Assembly: GCF_026151205.1 (NCBI RefSeq)
Contig: NC_087077.1
Coordinates: 14,420,983-14,484,982, forward strand
Length of the DNA stretch: 64,000 bases
Source of the DNA: Bolinopsis microptera
Lineage: Eukaryota > Ctenophora > Tentaculata > Lobata > Bolinopsidae
Reading direction: 5' to 3'
Program-made: the position numbers and the translations under genes
Part shown: piece after piece, positions 9,514 to 21,556 of the stretch
Layout of the letters: each line of letters opens with the position of its first letter
Numbering within the stretch: the first letter of the stretch is position 1
The notes under the pieces: generated by a model
Seen by the model: the letters and a program-made list of their open reading frames with translations, nothing else
Told to the model about the DNA's origin: nothing
Databases searched by the model: none

Positions 9514-11189
9514 TTCTAAATTCTTTGATTTTATTTTAATGTAAGTTTATACGGAAGCTTAAACCTGTTTTTAATATTCCCAAAGTCCACCTTGACAGGA
9601 ATTTGTGTGCCTTCATCTGTGTATCAGATTCCCAGGAGATGAATCTGAGATAGAAACTTTTGAACCATGGTTTTGTTGCTGTAAGTTGTCGCCTAAACAA
9701 AGTTAGAAAGGATTTGCATAGTGGAGGGGCATGACAGGTGTACTAACGTTTTTTGGCAAAGTGCGAAATATTTCCCCCTGGTTCACGAAATGAGTGAAAT
9801 GAACAAAAATGAACAAAAATAAACAAAAATGAACCTTTGTCCCAGAATGCCCTGGCCCTGTTGCTACATTGTATTAATACTTTTGGTGTCCCCTGAAAAA
9901 GCTGGTCTAGCATGATTCCAGCAATGCTTCTGGGGCAAGATGTTTCCATTTTCGTTTCAGAGTATCTGAAAATTTTGGAAACATTTGAACCAACTTTTAA
10001 AGCATTTTTTTTTTTTTAATTTTGGGCTGTATTTATCCCTGGAACGAATTGGAATTGATGTCAACCGTTTTCAGCCTCATTTCAGAGGATTCATAGATAA
10101 TACTATTTTCTGTTCATATTGTTTCATGTTCCTAGAACCATGGGGAATAGTTTACATTTCATGTTCTGAGTGGCTAAAACGTTAGTGTACTTGCCCGCCA
10201 TACCATATACAAATCAATTCCATACACAGTCAGGGTAAAAATAGGCAAAAAAAGGTTGTTCAAAGTTTGTTTAATATCTGTTCAATGTAACCAAAATGGT
10301 TCGGATTCATGACTTCCAGATTTCAGAATTTCCCCACAAAGATTGAACTTGTGGCATTTTTTTCCGCTTATAAATTTTACTCCCTTTAAAAACATTCTGC
10401 CGAATTAAGCCATCCTATATTACTCAAAATGAGTATAACAATTGAACTCCTCATTGCTGATTTCTAGTCAAGCCTATTTCTAGCAACCCTTACCCCCCCC
10501 CCCCCCCACTATGAAAAATCCTGACTATGGCCATGCTGCAAATAAATTTCCGTAGGTTCCATGGGCAGAAATTAATGCTTCCAATATATTTTATTTTGTT
10601 GCCAACCGTTTGCAGCAAGCATATTCAGCTTTATGCTGCACTGCTTTCATGAACAGTGCGCATACTTAATATCCTGATGTATTCTATCCTTGAGTTTGTT
10701 GAGGCTTAAATGAGATCTTCTAATCAAAGACTTTCGAAGAATTGTTCATCAAAATCTGTTATTTTTATGAAGAGAGACTGCATTTAAATCATATTTTTAA
10801 TGGAACACAAGGCACTTTAACTATTTAAGAATGTCTTGACAATTTGCTGAGCCATATGGCCTTGGGCAGGGGGTCATCAGCTGTCAATTTGCTATTGATT
10901 CTAGAAATTCTCAAATAAGCTCTCCAAAAATAGTTGGATAGGTGGCGATATTATCGATTTTTGGATTTTTTCTATAGCTTCATTATATTTATGGATGGCG
11001 ATGAATGTTTTTTTTTCTTTCTTCTAAAATTCACCACTTATACAAAAATAGCTATGATTCTCCTCTCCCCCACTGGAATTTACTGTACAAATTAAAAAAA
11101 TTTTATTATCAATGTGTAATTTTTGTGGGATCATATATATACACACTTAATTCCTACCCCGATTAATCATTTCTTCATTGTCTTGTTAG
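9514..11189. other. Spacer with short simple repeats
   Basis: No gene is supported. It holds an A-rich tandem (GAACAAAAAT-like, about 9,800-9,835), a C-run at about 10,492-10,507 that is present in all three copies, and AT-rich sequence. It ends in TCTTGTTAG, a usable splice acceptor. Confidence 0.45.
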
Positions 11190-11475
11190 ATCATATTGCA
11201 ACAGCAAAACAAGTTGTTGCATGTTTTGGCAACAACATCTGCACGTTAATCCAATCCACTAACACAGCTCCTTTAATATTTCCAGTATCCAACTCAGAAC
11301 AGCTTCGTTCTACAACATAACAACCAGCACCAACTGCTCCGACGTACTACTAATCTGACAATGCCATGGTCATACCCGACTGTGGGACTCCTATCACAAC
11401 AAGTGGACAAGCGCTCTCTGCAGTACTTGCTCTGGTCTCACCAAACGGAAAAAAGACACATGAGTTCAGAAACAG
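11190..11475 (+). CDS. Candidate exon, secreted or membrane glycoprotein ectodomain (copy 1)
   Basis: The interval is bounded by TCTTGTTAG and by AACAG/GTATCT (the G of the donor is missing in this copy but present at 55,391). One consensus frame over the second half shows NSSFYNITTSTNCSDRTT (three N-glycosylation sequons), then TPITTCG, CSTCSGLTENR and THEFRN. A Cys-containing, sequon-rich stretch suggests an extracellular domain. A different frame (QQQNKLLHVLQQHLH) is open in the first half, so the exact frame is uncertain. Family unknown. Confidence 0.4.
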
Positions 11476-12501
11476 TATCTAATTTCAATTAAATCCGTCT
11501 TTCTTGTCCACGTGATTAAAGTGTGTTAATATGGCTTCTTCCAACTGTTGGAATCCGCGTGTTCGGCTTTTATTTTTTCACTTAAAAATTAGGAAATTTT
11601 TTATTTATACCCTCATTTATGAAGTATTATAAAGGAGCAATAATTTGCAGACGCCGATGTTTATACAGTGTTTGATGAACACCAGACGACTGACCATGTA
11701 GACCTTATCTGTAATCGAGTGTAAACAAGCGATACGATGCCCTGTAAACTCTAGGACCTCCAGGGAGCCGGTAAGATTTTTGTTGGACAGTGCAGATATA
11801 ATGTGCGGACACCGTAACCCGATCATATCATGTGCGTGAGCAGGTTCTTATCTCGATAATCAGTATCATGACGTTATCGAAAAGCTTCTAGAACGAAGAC
11901 ATTAATCTTTAATTTGAGATTAATCAAGGAGTTTATCATTCATTATACGGTCGCCATCCTGCGATCAGATTGTAGCAATATCACATTTCAGTGTGGTTAT
12001 TCTGTTTTGATTTATTCTCACACTGTGCGCTTAAACCATCCTCCAAAATTGGTTACTGAGGTCGACCGAAATTTTATAAATGGGAGAGGCTAGGTTTATC
12101 TTCTGTTTCTATGAATAATGAAGTTTGCTAACAGGCTAAAATGGTTTTCCGTCCCATTAAATACAATTAAACCAAATAAGATCGAATAGCCCTGTAATAA
12201 TTAGCCCACACTTAGCAGTTTCCACTTTTACTATACCTGCTTCTGGCATGATGCCAATGGACAATTACTTTCCGGATACCGCTAGATTTAGACTAACGTT
12301 TGGGATTACTGGATGCACAAATGTTTCGCATATATTATGTAGTAGCCACAGGTTATAATCCCCACAATGCGAAATCCTAATTACAAAAAAAATTTCCAGT
12401 GATTTCAGCCTTTACGATACTTTAACTGTAAACCGGTCAATCTCAGAATATCACAATTACTGTGAACACACTTATTTTAAACCAACCTTTCCACTCTCCA
12501 G
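11476..12501. other. Probable intron between two candidate exons
   Basis: No conserved frame. It ends in TTTCCACTCTCCAG, a strong 3' splice site retained in all three copies. Confidence 0.4.
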
Positions 12502-12790
12502 TTTGCGTGTGCGGACCTAGCTGATTCGATCGAACAGCACAGGCTCAAACTGGAGTGTCAATTTGGTGTGTCATCCTCCTGTCGAGTTCGTACCGGTTCT
12601 GAGCTATGACAATTGGGGTCTCTCTCGTTCCTATTATTTTCTATCTCTATCTGGAAAATTAACAATTAACATCACGACAACGTGACATCATCACGACTCT
12701 GTTTGACGAGAGGTCTTCTGCTTTCTACTTCATAGACGGGAACTGTGTTTCCTTATACTTCTCTTCATGTTTCAGGTTTTTATTTTTCTC
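12502..12790 (+). CDS. Candidate exon with a membrane segment (copy 1)
   Basis: The consensus frame after CTCTCCAG reads GLRVRPSRFDGTAQLKLECQ, then FGVVILLSSSYRF and a hydrophobic run LAMTIGVSLVPIIFYSYL, followed by NKQINITTRDIITTLDERV. It is open for roughly 100 codons in the three-copy consensus. The LRVRPSRF..G..KLEC pattern is loosely like the last strands of an immunoglobulin domain, and the hydrophobic run could be a transmembrane helix, but neither is proven. With the preceding sequon-rich exon it would make a type I membrane protein. Unrecognised. Confidence 0.4.
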
Positions 12791-14305
12791 GATAAAATGT
12801 TTAAGTTATTTTTTGTTTTAACGTTATCAGATTACATGCTAAATAAAAATTTACGTTTACCACGTCCGTGTTTTTTCTTGCAACTGATTAAGCAGGAATA
12901 ATTTTAAACCGAGAAAATTTGTTTTAAGTTCCGGCTCTGCACGGAGAAGTGCTATTTGCTTTGACACAAAGACTGATTTATTACTAAACATAGGAAGTAT
13001 ATCTTATGCTTTGATCATACAAAAGGACAACTCAATTTATGAGATTTTTTATTACTCAAAAGAAAGGCTCTGCTCTATTTATAACTATTATGAAATTTGA
13101 TATGCTTTGAAAATAATCCAAGCCCATCACGAAATATTGTCCCAACTCAGAGAATTTTTAGAATTTTAAAATTTTTATTGTTAATCGCAACCTCTGGTTA
13201 ACAGTTAATAAATGGGAGGTTATCCGATTAAGCCAAAGTAATTAATAAAATTATAAGCTGCCGAATACACCACGAATAATAACGAAGTTGTTCGTGACAA
13301 TTCAGTCCCAACTGCGAAACTAGTTTCGAAGTTGCGCTGTGGTTCAAGATTTTAAAGATTATTTGTATTTTGCTGAGTTAATAGTGAATTACGTTTGTAA
13401 TAAATTAAGATTTTATTATCGATGCAATTGTAAAACCATTGAGCTGGACTAGATTGCTTGAACTGGAAATTTATCATCACATTTCGTCAACCACTTTTCC
13501 ATATAACATGGATATAATATCTTGATGTACAAATGTAATTTTTATTAATTTTGTTTTGCTCCGATACACTAGCTCTGTTTCCAGTTATTTGACTACACAG
13601 AAGAATCATACCCGTTATAGCCCGTCACGTGTCCAAGTTCACGCGGTAAAAGAACCAGAATTCTAGAAACAACGGACACAAGTAATTTGCCTAATCGGTT
13701 TTTCATAATTTTTCAAATTCTTCTCCCCGAAATTCTCGAATGCAGAGAAAGCAACGACCCCCACGGCGGCCGCCAGATCCCTTTTCTTGATACAATAATT
13801 ACAATTGTAGCCGGATTATTTATCCTGATCACATCAGATCCCAAGTGTGAAGCTCACTGGCAACGACAATCTGCGACTTCTCCTCATCCGTCCCGTCATT
13901 AGTTCCTGAAAGTTTCTGGCCCGGTATTATTCATCGTAAACATCAAATTTTAACCCATGATTCAAATTAGGGCATTAATTTATTCGAAAATTCAATTTTT
14001 TGAAACTCTGGGAAAGCTACTTGTTCAGCTGGTGGACAACAGATGAATAAAATATAAAGATTTGATGATTATACAAGAACTGTAACATTATTTGTAACCA
14101 TGACGACCATACGCAAAATATACATAAAAGATTGATAACAGGACTGAGAGAGAGAAGATATAGCCATATTAGATTATCCGATCGCATGGTCACAAAAATT
14201 TATGAATTTATTTCATTCACTGTACACGGTTTTTTTTTAAATTTAGCCCTGTGTCGCCTCCCTACTCTCTCCCCTCTCTCTCTCTCTCTCTCCTCTCGTC
14301 TGCAG
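12791..14305. other. Spacer or intron; AT-rich, ends in a CT tract
   Basis: No supported gene. A GC-richer patch at about 13,735-13,790 follows a possible acceptor (CGAATGCAG) but its frame closes quickly. A GA-rich run near 14,140 and a CT-repeat at about 14,265-14,300 run into CTGCAG. Confidence 0.4.
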
Positions 14306-14470
14306 AAGAGGATGATGAACCCTTGCTCCTTTTTGAAGAATGGCTGCCTGGCTGTGTGGCTGTGGACTCCCCGCCGTCAGCTTCTCCAGCCCTTACATGT
14401 TTCGCTTTTGTCGAGAGTTAGCTTGGTGTATCTCAAATTTCCATAAATTTTACCGCCGATCCGATAATTA
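14306..14470 (+). CDS. Candidate exon, unknown (copy 1)
   Basis: Behind a long CT tract and CTGCAG the consensus frame reads EEVDEPLLLLKMAAWLCGCV, then TPRRQLLQPFMFRFVDSL and VWCSSNF, open for about 55 codons. The polypyrimidine tract plus AG is a strong acceptor. It may be the last exon of the putative membrane gene, as a cytoplasmic tail, or belong to another gene. No family is recognised. Confidence 0.35.
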
Positions 14471-15699
14471 GTTATGAGACGAATCGAGCGTGGACTGGAT
14501 TTATTTCCGCATCTCAACTATAGACAATTACTCTTTATTTCTCCATTATCATGGATGATTCCCCGAATCGACCGCTAATCTGCCTACTGACTACTCGCTT
14601 ACAGTTAGCCCCACAGTGCACTACTATTGATTGCGTCAAATCTCCCGTTTAATACCCTCACGTTAGCTCCAATTAGAAGTAAGCGTTTCTTAACTACTGC
14701 TCTCTGTATGTGTGACCGTTTGAGTGGTGTCAGCGGTAAAACCCTGGCTACTTTTGCCGTCAGAGCTCGAAAGTGGTCCTGAACTCTCCCAGGGCAACCG
14801 ATGGCTGTGTTTTAAATTATTTAGATACGATCAACCATTACACGTATATTAGTACCTACGCACGGTAATTGCTTCTTGTTGGCTTGGTTGCCAACATGTT
14901 GAGACGGGTCGAACCAATTTCGGTGTTCTAAACTACCTAATCTAATTTTGTCCTAAAATTTCGACAGTCCGACTATGAATGGGTGTTTGACGGCTCCAAC
15001 TCTCCGGTGCATAATTTGCCGTTTTAGTAACGGGTTTTGACGGCAGATTGTTCACGGTTTAATTTGTTATGCCGATAGTCCAGAATAAGACGTCCTAATA
15101 ATTGGGCAAGTATATTATTACAACTATCGGCTATATTATTCCCCGACGAGTTTTATCTGTCTGAGGTGGCGTTAGACTGTGTTCAACTCAGAGCCATTTA
15201 TAAATATTACTTTAGTTTTGATTGGCAGCCTGATACACGGTACTAGGTTCTTCTTCTGAGGTTCTTCTAGAATAAGTAATACCCGCTTTATGACACTGTC
15301 AACCCATCTCACGTTGCTACTGCAATAGATTTACTATATTTAGGCTACCTAGCAGCCGCTATTAATTTTATAGGTAATAAAAACCGACTAGTTGTACGTG
15401 GCGAGGTAAATTAAAACAGTGCGCCCCCTGGAAAACAAAAGCCCTGAACGTGTGTGCACTGCGGCTTACTGGATTGTAGCGACTACTTTAACTATAAGAC
15501 TATAGCGTTTCCTTCTTGACGAGGTTCATTTCTATTATTCCCATTATAGCAGTTCGTTAAATATTAATTCAGTTGTTTTGCCAAGGTAAATAAGCAACGA
15601 TTATACTATATGATATTGTACGTTTACACTGTGATGTCCACGTTAATCTCCCCAAATAATTTTTAATGATGAATAATGTAAAACTCTGGATTATTTTCA
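14471..15699. other. Spacer upstream of GPCR-A
   Basis: AT-rich sequence without a conserved frame. It ends in GGATTATTTTCAGGATGAGC, which resembles an acceptor, so the GPCR-A N-terminus may be on an upstream exon that I cannot identify. Confidence 0.4.
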
Positions 15700-16690
15700 T
15701 GAAGAGCAAAAGTTCGTGTACACTTTGAGTTTTCAGATGTGTTCCAGTTTGTTTTGGTAGACCAATGTGTTTTTATTCTAGTAATATTTGAAATGTTGAT
15801 TGTCCTGAGCGACCATTAGAATAAGGCCATAAAGCTGGACAAAATTCAATCTGGATAAACACGAACCTAGCAGTATCGGATATGGTGTAACTGTGTCTTT
15901 TGGTCCTGATGCCTTGATCCTCATTCAATATGGGAAAACTGTTCACGCTCAAGTCTTTGGAGCACTTTCTACGACGTTTTGTAGAGGCTACCTGTTTAAC
16001 GTTCTTTGTTGCTAATCTTTTCCTTGTGAATGCCTGTCTCTCAACAAGTGATGCGATGTGAATTCACTTTAGAGAACTGGATACAACACGAAGTCAAAGA
16101 TCCAAGCGTACCAGTCCACGTTATGGTCAGCCGTAGTACCAGACTCTGGATAGCGTACGGACGTCAAGATGGTTTCTACACATCAGTCAGACAACAGGTA
16201 TCAGGAGAAAGATTAGCTTGGATTCTGTGAGTTAGGCAATGCCGATATGTTTTATATATACGAACTGATAAAATAGGTGGCCCCCAACACAGGGAGATTT
16301 ATTCATTTTTTCATTAGCGGGATTCTTTTAATAATGCCACTACCTTGCTTACATTAGTTTACTTTAAAAACATGTTTTAGTGATCTTTGCGATTATTAAA
16401 ATCAAATTCAGCAATAAATAAGAGGAACCTTCTGACGGTTTATTAGTGACAACTGAATCTTAGCATCCATCTTCCCTACTTCATTTATCAAATACCTGAG
16501 TCAGGAACAAAACAATAATATGACGAGATAGCTTGGGCGATATTTGCTCATCTTCCTGGGATCATAACCCGTTCATTAATATTTGTTAGTTAATCCTACC
16601 TTCAGAGAATTCGCACAGAAGAAACTTTCTGTGTTGGAAACAAGATCGTCAGTTTCGGCAGTGCCCAAGAACCAGCAACTACAAGAGCAA
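15700..16690 (+). CDS. Rhodopsin-like GPCR A (copy 1, frame broken by indels)
   Basis: Class A receptors are seven-helix plasma-membrane proteins that activate G proteins. Across copies, the consensus shows TM1 (YSVIFGNVFVL), KLDKMSIWIIKNLAVADIC (TM2 with the LAVAD box), LVLMPMIL, TM3 ending in LNKLMRC..FPLRN, TM4 (RISVTMSTV), TM5 (NALPCVTLVTLNTVLVIFAI), TM6 (ILVTTGFLASIFPTSF) and TM7 (SSSWINPFIFLV, the NPxxY box) followed by a helix-8-like FREFAKKKLL. The usual DRY at the end of TM3 is NKL. TM1 to TM7 lie in one exon of about 950 bases. The start is uncertain because in-frame stops lie before TM1. The close relative GPCR-B lies about 2.5 kb downstream. The ligand cannot be inferred. Confidence 0.75.
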
Positions 16691-18239
16691 ATAGAGATGT
16701 AGCCAGGGCAATGTAACCTGACTGAATCCATAACCACCAAACGGCAAACCCTACCGCTAAATAAATAATAGCTGGGTTAGGGTCGCAAAACTCAACATTA
16801 GAATTCCAGAGCCGTTGTATTGTTCAGAACATTATGCATTCAGAAATGTTCTCCGACAATATCCTACTATTGTGGTGAGATAGCCGGAACTTGAACAGTG
16901 CGATATCATACAAGATACCCGTCAAGGTTACTTAACGACCGAGGGCTAACGGTAGGTTCCAAACCGGCGAGAGAGACAAGAAAAAGAAAAGAAAAAAAGG
17001 AAGAAAAAAAAAGAAGGAAGGTGTCTCTAAATGAAGCTATGCATTGTTCTCGACCCGTGCTTCTTCTTCCACCCCCACCCAAATCTGCATTAACAAAGTC
17101 TCTTTCTTTATACATGATAAATACTTTTTGCTTTATCAGAACTTAGTCGTTTTTCATATCAGAGCGAGCCGATTATGAAATACTTTTGAGTGGGAGTGCT
17201 TCTGTAATTATTAGGTTAGTTATTTTTAGTGAGAGAACTATAACAAGCTATCATGTGATATACACAGATTAATTATTCATATACGAATTAGCTCAATAGA
17301 CTCTTGTTAATGCAATTTATTATGTCGATAATGTTTTTGTCAATACATATACTAATTTACAAGTTCTCCCAACCTTATTGTTTTAGTTTGTCTAGGGTGT
17401 AAGCATGGAATTTCACAAGTGATATATAAAACTTAGAAAGCAACGAGTGTTTTATACTATAGAGTCACCTGTCCTTCTCACCTTCTTCAACAATCACTCA
17501 TCACAGCAAAATGAGGAGAGAGAAAAGATCTAAATGGAGTCAGTATTGTATTTAAATAAGTTCAGTATGTAGAGTAAACTGAAACAGTTTCCTTATAGCA
17601 AATTTGCACACCAAACACACATCACTAATACTCTTATATAAATAATAAGTGCATTTAGTGATTAAAAACATAAAACAGATTTAAACGTGGAAAATGGACC
17701 AGGTGTCAAAGAAATTATAAAGCTGGCTAAAGTTCACGTTCGTATATAATGCTCCAAGTTACTCTAGTCTTTTATTTGCAGATTAAACTGTTTTGTGTTG
17801 CGATGCTTTGTCTTAAAACCACCCAATTGTGGTAAACAAACTCTTTGCTGGCACGATAATAATCCATGATATAATTTTAAGCAGCTCTTCGAAACGCATC
17901 GTGTTGTTAAATTTCTCAAAATGTATGCCAGCTTGAAGATCAAGACGAACAGCTGTGATTAGATTCTTGATTATAATTTAAAAATCAAGAAATTTAAATT
18001 TACAGTTTTTAGATGCAACAAACGCACACCTATTGAATTTTATTAAAGAAGGTCCATACTTTTCTATTAAATAGATGGGCAATAATACTTTCACGATGAT
18101 AAGTTGAATTCTTAACTAGCACATTTATAATGGTGTTTTTGCGATACCAGATGGCATGCGAATGGAATTTTTGTTATATATGCAACCATTGGTCAAACTG
18201 AAAAACAGAAAGGTTAAACTGTCGATTATTTACAGATTA
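16691..18239. other. Spacer between GPCR-A and GPCR-B
   Basis: AT-rich, no conserved frame. An A/G-rich run lies at about 16,975-17,020. No polyadenylation site is assigned with confidence, though AATAAA-like signals occur just after GPCR-A. Confidence 0.45.
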
Positions 18240-19230
18240 GCAATAAAGTTTTTCGAGCATATATTTCAGTTTAATGTGGGAACCGATCCTTCGTTATTTT
18301 GGGCATTTTTGGAAAATGTTGTCCTTTATTCCACCATATGGTCTCAGTGCCATAAGCTGGACAAAATGTCAATCTGGATAATCAAGAACCTAGCAGAATC
18401 GATATTTGTGAACTGTGTCTTGTCTTGATGCCTAATGATCCTCATCAATATTGGAAACAGTTCCACCGCTCAAGTCTTGGAGATCACCTTCTATGACGAT
18501 TTGGATGCTACCTGTTGACGTTCTTTGTTGCTAATCTGTTTCCTTGGAATGTCTTTTCTCTCAACAAGTGATGAGATGTTATTTCCGTTGAGGAACTTGG
18601 ATACTACAAGACGTCCAAAGAATCACAGTAACTAAATCTACGGTTTTTTTTTTTATTGGTCAGCATAGAACCACACTCTAGATTGCTCACGGACTTTCAG
18701 ATGGTTTTTTACACAACATCAACGCAACACTGTAGTGACAAATGGTATCTTGGAGCCTCAAATTAGCAGTATGCTGATGTGAGATTATGACGGACTGAAC
18801 AATTAGGCGACACAAGGAATTATTCCATTTCACGATTATCAGCATTTTAATGCACTACCTTGCGTTTACATTAGTTGCTTTAAACACTGTTTTAGTGATC
18901 TTTGCGATCATTAAATCAAATTCAGCAATAAACATTAAGTAAGACTTGCGGCAGTTGTTTTTCGTAACGACCGGGTTTCTTGATTCAATTATTCCTACTT
19001 TATCTCTGTATGCCAATAAGCGCAACACGACGGCGTTCGCGAAGTAGCTTGGGCAATAAGCGTTCTATCATCTGGATATAAATCCGTTTATATATTGGTA
19101 TCAAACCCAACGTCAGAGATTTCACTAAGAAGAAACTTCTGACTCTGTGTTGGAACGAAGTTCATCAGTTCGGCAGTACCCTTGAAACCCGCCCAGGAAC
19201 TATTAAAACGACGATTATGTTGACAATATC
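18240..19230 (+). CDS. Rhodopsin-like GPCR B (copy 1, frame broken by indels)
   Basis: Paralogue of GPCR-A. Consensus features: TM1 GNMFVLYSTIG, TM2 SIWIIKNLAVADICNCVLV, MPMILIQYW, TM3 FTFFVANLFLVNVLSLNKLM, PLRNLDTTRRQRISV into TM4, TM5 NALPCVTLVALNTVLVIFAI then IKSNSAI, TM6 SVTTGSLFPIIP, TM7 SSSWINPFIYLVV then TPTFRDFTKKKLL. NKL again replaces DRY. The strongest single-copy evidence is at 41,011-41,256 and 62,710-63,039. It starts after TTTACAG/TTTTCAG, which mirrors GPCR-A, so the duplication included the upstream intron boundary. The C-terminus after KKKLL differs between A and B. Ligand unknown. Confidence 0.78.
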
Positions 19231-19499
19231 AGTTCAACAGTGTCCATAAACCACTAAAACCTTTTCATCTCATGCTTTGAAGATAGTCGGATTTGAGAAG
19301 CAAGAGGATGGTAACAGATATGAAACAATGTTAAGACCCATCATTATTGAATATTCCGCAGACACTTTTCCTAGTGATAATTTAGGTTTATTAAATGACC
19401 CTAATTCGACAAATTTCGGAATAATTTGTCCGCGGATTTAAGATAGTTCATAATTACTCACAGTTAAGAGAATGAGTTTGGTCAGAAAGATCTGCTCTG

Positions 19500-21370
19500 A
19501 TTCCAGCCTTTACGTTAAGTAAAGAATTCTATCCATTCTTCATTTGAGTCTGCAATCAGTGGAATTTCCGTCACATCCTCCAGTTTGGTAGCCTAGCATG
19601 TCCTCCAGATTCTCTGTCCACGGACAACTTGGCTTCGTCCAAGTACTTCCATATTTTCAAATTCAGCTTGGAATTTGGCCTTGGAGTTGAAAGAAATCAG
19701 ATTATATCATGTATAGTATGTAAAACAGCGTTAAGGTCGCACTGAACTAATGAACTGTATCTAGGTTCTCAGTTTACACCTGAAGTCTTGGAGTAAAGGC
19801 ATAATATTGGCACGTGAAGTGTCTGATAAGTTGCGTAAAAGGGAAAAGACATGATGAACTGCAATTTAATATAAATGTTTTACCTCTCCTCCTCTCGGAT
19901 CTGAGAAGAGTCTTCTCGTTATCGAACTTCAGTTTCTCGAGATGTTTCTGAGTCTCCCTATGTAACAGGAAATCTTGAACCCTTCCTGTAAGACAAATTG
20001 TGGAAAAGCCATTCCACATTCCATCCAACGTATTAAAACTGATCGTGAGGAACTACTAGGACAAAAACACGAAACAAAATATATGGAATAAAAACGTTCA
20101 GTTATTTATTTATCACGACACCGGATACCTGAATATCAGAGACACCAGTAGCCTCCTAAGTTTTGTGCAGCGGCCTCCTCGTATCCCATTATCTTCCCTT
20201 TCCTGCACATCTCCAGTAGATCAGTTTCTTTTCCATGTCGACTCCAGCGACTCCTCCTGTGTATACTTATACTTGACCTCGCCATCTGTTGAGAAATATT
20301 AACTTGAGTTATATTTCTCAGAGTATTTGGTACACATTCATTCTAATCTAAAATCTTCAATAAGACGTATAATCTGTTCGAGATTCGACTAACCCTCTTT
20401 TCAACTTCTCAGCATGGTTCTTCTTCTCGTCAGCTTGTTTTCTGTATTCGCACAGGCCTTTTCTCCTTGCCTACTTGTCTTTCTTGTTGCAGGTTTTCCA
20501 TCCCTGAAGAAAATCCAAAAGTTATCATAACATAAATCGAAGAACTATTTACAGACAACAAAGTAACATATTGAGGTACAAGTTACTACCTCATGTAATC
20601 TAGGCCCTAAATTTAGCACCAAACAAAAATAAAACCGAATTACCTGGTTGTCGCTCATCCTTGGCAAGCGTCCCCTTTGACAGAGCTCAGCGTCCTTGTC
20701 TTGACAAAATCTCCTGATACTCCGATCGTTTGTTCATTATCATCATGAAGTTTGTCAACATGGTTATCGAACTCCAAGCGTTCCTGTGTACAAATATTGA
20801 CGCTCATACTTGTAACTCTTTACAAATAAAGAGTAAAAAGTAATTTGTTACTCTTTAGTGAGACTTTTTCCAGGCAGCGATAAAAATCGAGGGCCGAAGA
20901 TTAAATCGCAGCTGATAAAAAACCACTTACATCTTGCCAGTTTAGTTAAAATCTGTTGTAAGTGTTGTTGATATGGTTAGACCTTCGACACACTGATGTT
21001 AGCCTTATCAGGCGATTCTCCAGCCTCTCAGTGATTGTGCTCCCTCACTCTCTCCTGCTGCACCCTGCTCTGCTACTCGGCATCGTCCTTCATTTGCATC
21101 AGCTCTGTCTAAATATGGGTACAAAATCTAGAGATTAGGTTAGGAATCTAGCTAGTCCGAATTGATATTTTTGCGAAATATGTAGAGAACTTTCAAAAGA
21201 ATCAGATGTGATTTCAAAATAATAAGAAGGTCTAAACCTGGAGTTGGCCTGTATTTGTTCTTCGTGTGGAATAGCTCTGACAAAGACCGTTATACTGTTT
21301 AATCAGCTCACAACACTTTCGGTCATACATTGTTATCACCTTCTCTCTGTGACAATTTTGGTGGTAAACA
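19500..21370 (-). CDS. Multi-exon coiled-coil protein (copy 1)
   Basis: On the - strand, several short exons with alpha-helical, charged translation can be read across copies, in gene order: about 21,237-21,360 (ITMYDRKCCELIKQYNGLC then CQSYS), 20,995-21,110 (TELMQMKDDAE ... LRELRNRLDK), 20,645-20,790 (ERLEFDNHVDKLHDDNEQ), 20,395-20,510 (KLQQDKKE..), 20,125-20,290 (ETDLLEMCRKGKIMGYEEAA), 19,880-20,010 (KHLEKLKFDNEKTLLRSERR) and 19,500-19,690 (KFQAEFENMK ... LEDMQAKLEECDG). Exon edges show AG/GT in several cases. The pattern suits a long coiled-coil, for example a cytoskeletal or ciliary protein, but I cannot name a family. One exon has an in-frame TAG (DAE*Q) in both copies, so that exon or frame is uncertain. 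It is convergent with GPCR-B. Confidence 0.5.
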
Positions 21371-21556
21371 CGAGACGGAATTAGATATTTTAAATTAAAG
21401 CCATTGATCCTCATATCATAATTACAATAGAAGACTAATTCACTGTACATAAATGAATGGCTAAATTTAAAACTCTGGAACAACTTCAAGACAAAACAAT
21501 TAGAATTTATTGCTATTACAACAGCATCTTCTATAGTTGCCTTATACTTAATAATA

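Noticed and set aside
14265-14300. CT repeat as a possible regulatory element
   Set aside because: It is better explained as the polypyrimidine tract of a splice acceptor and as simple sequence.
16890-16990. GGTTCCAAACC resembling a tRNA T-loop / Pol III B box
   Set aside because: No matching acceptor stem, A box or D arm is found 45-70 bases upstream, and the spacing does not fit a tRNA.
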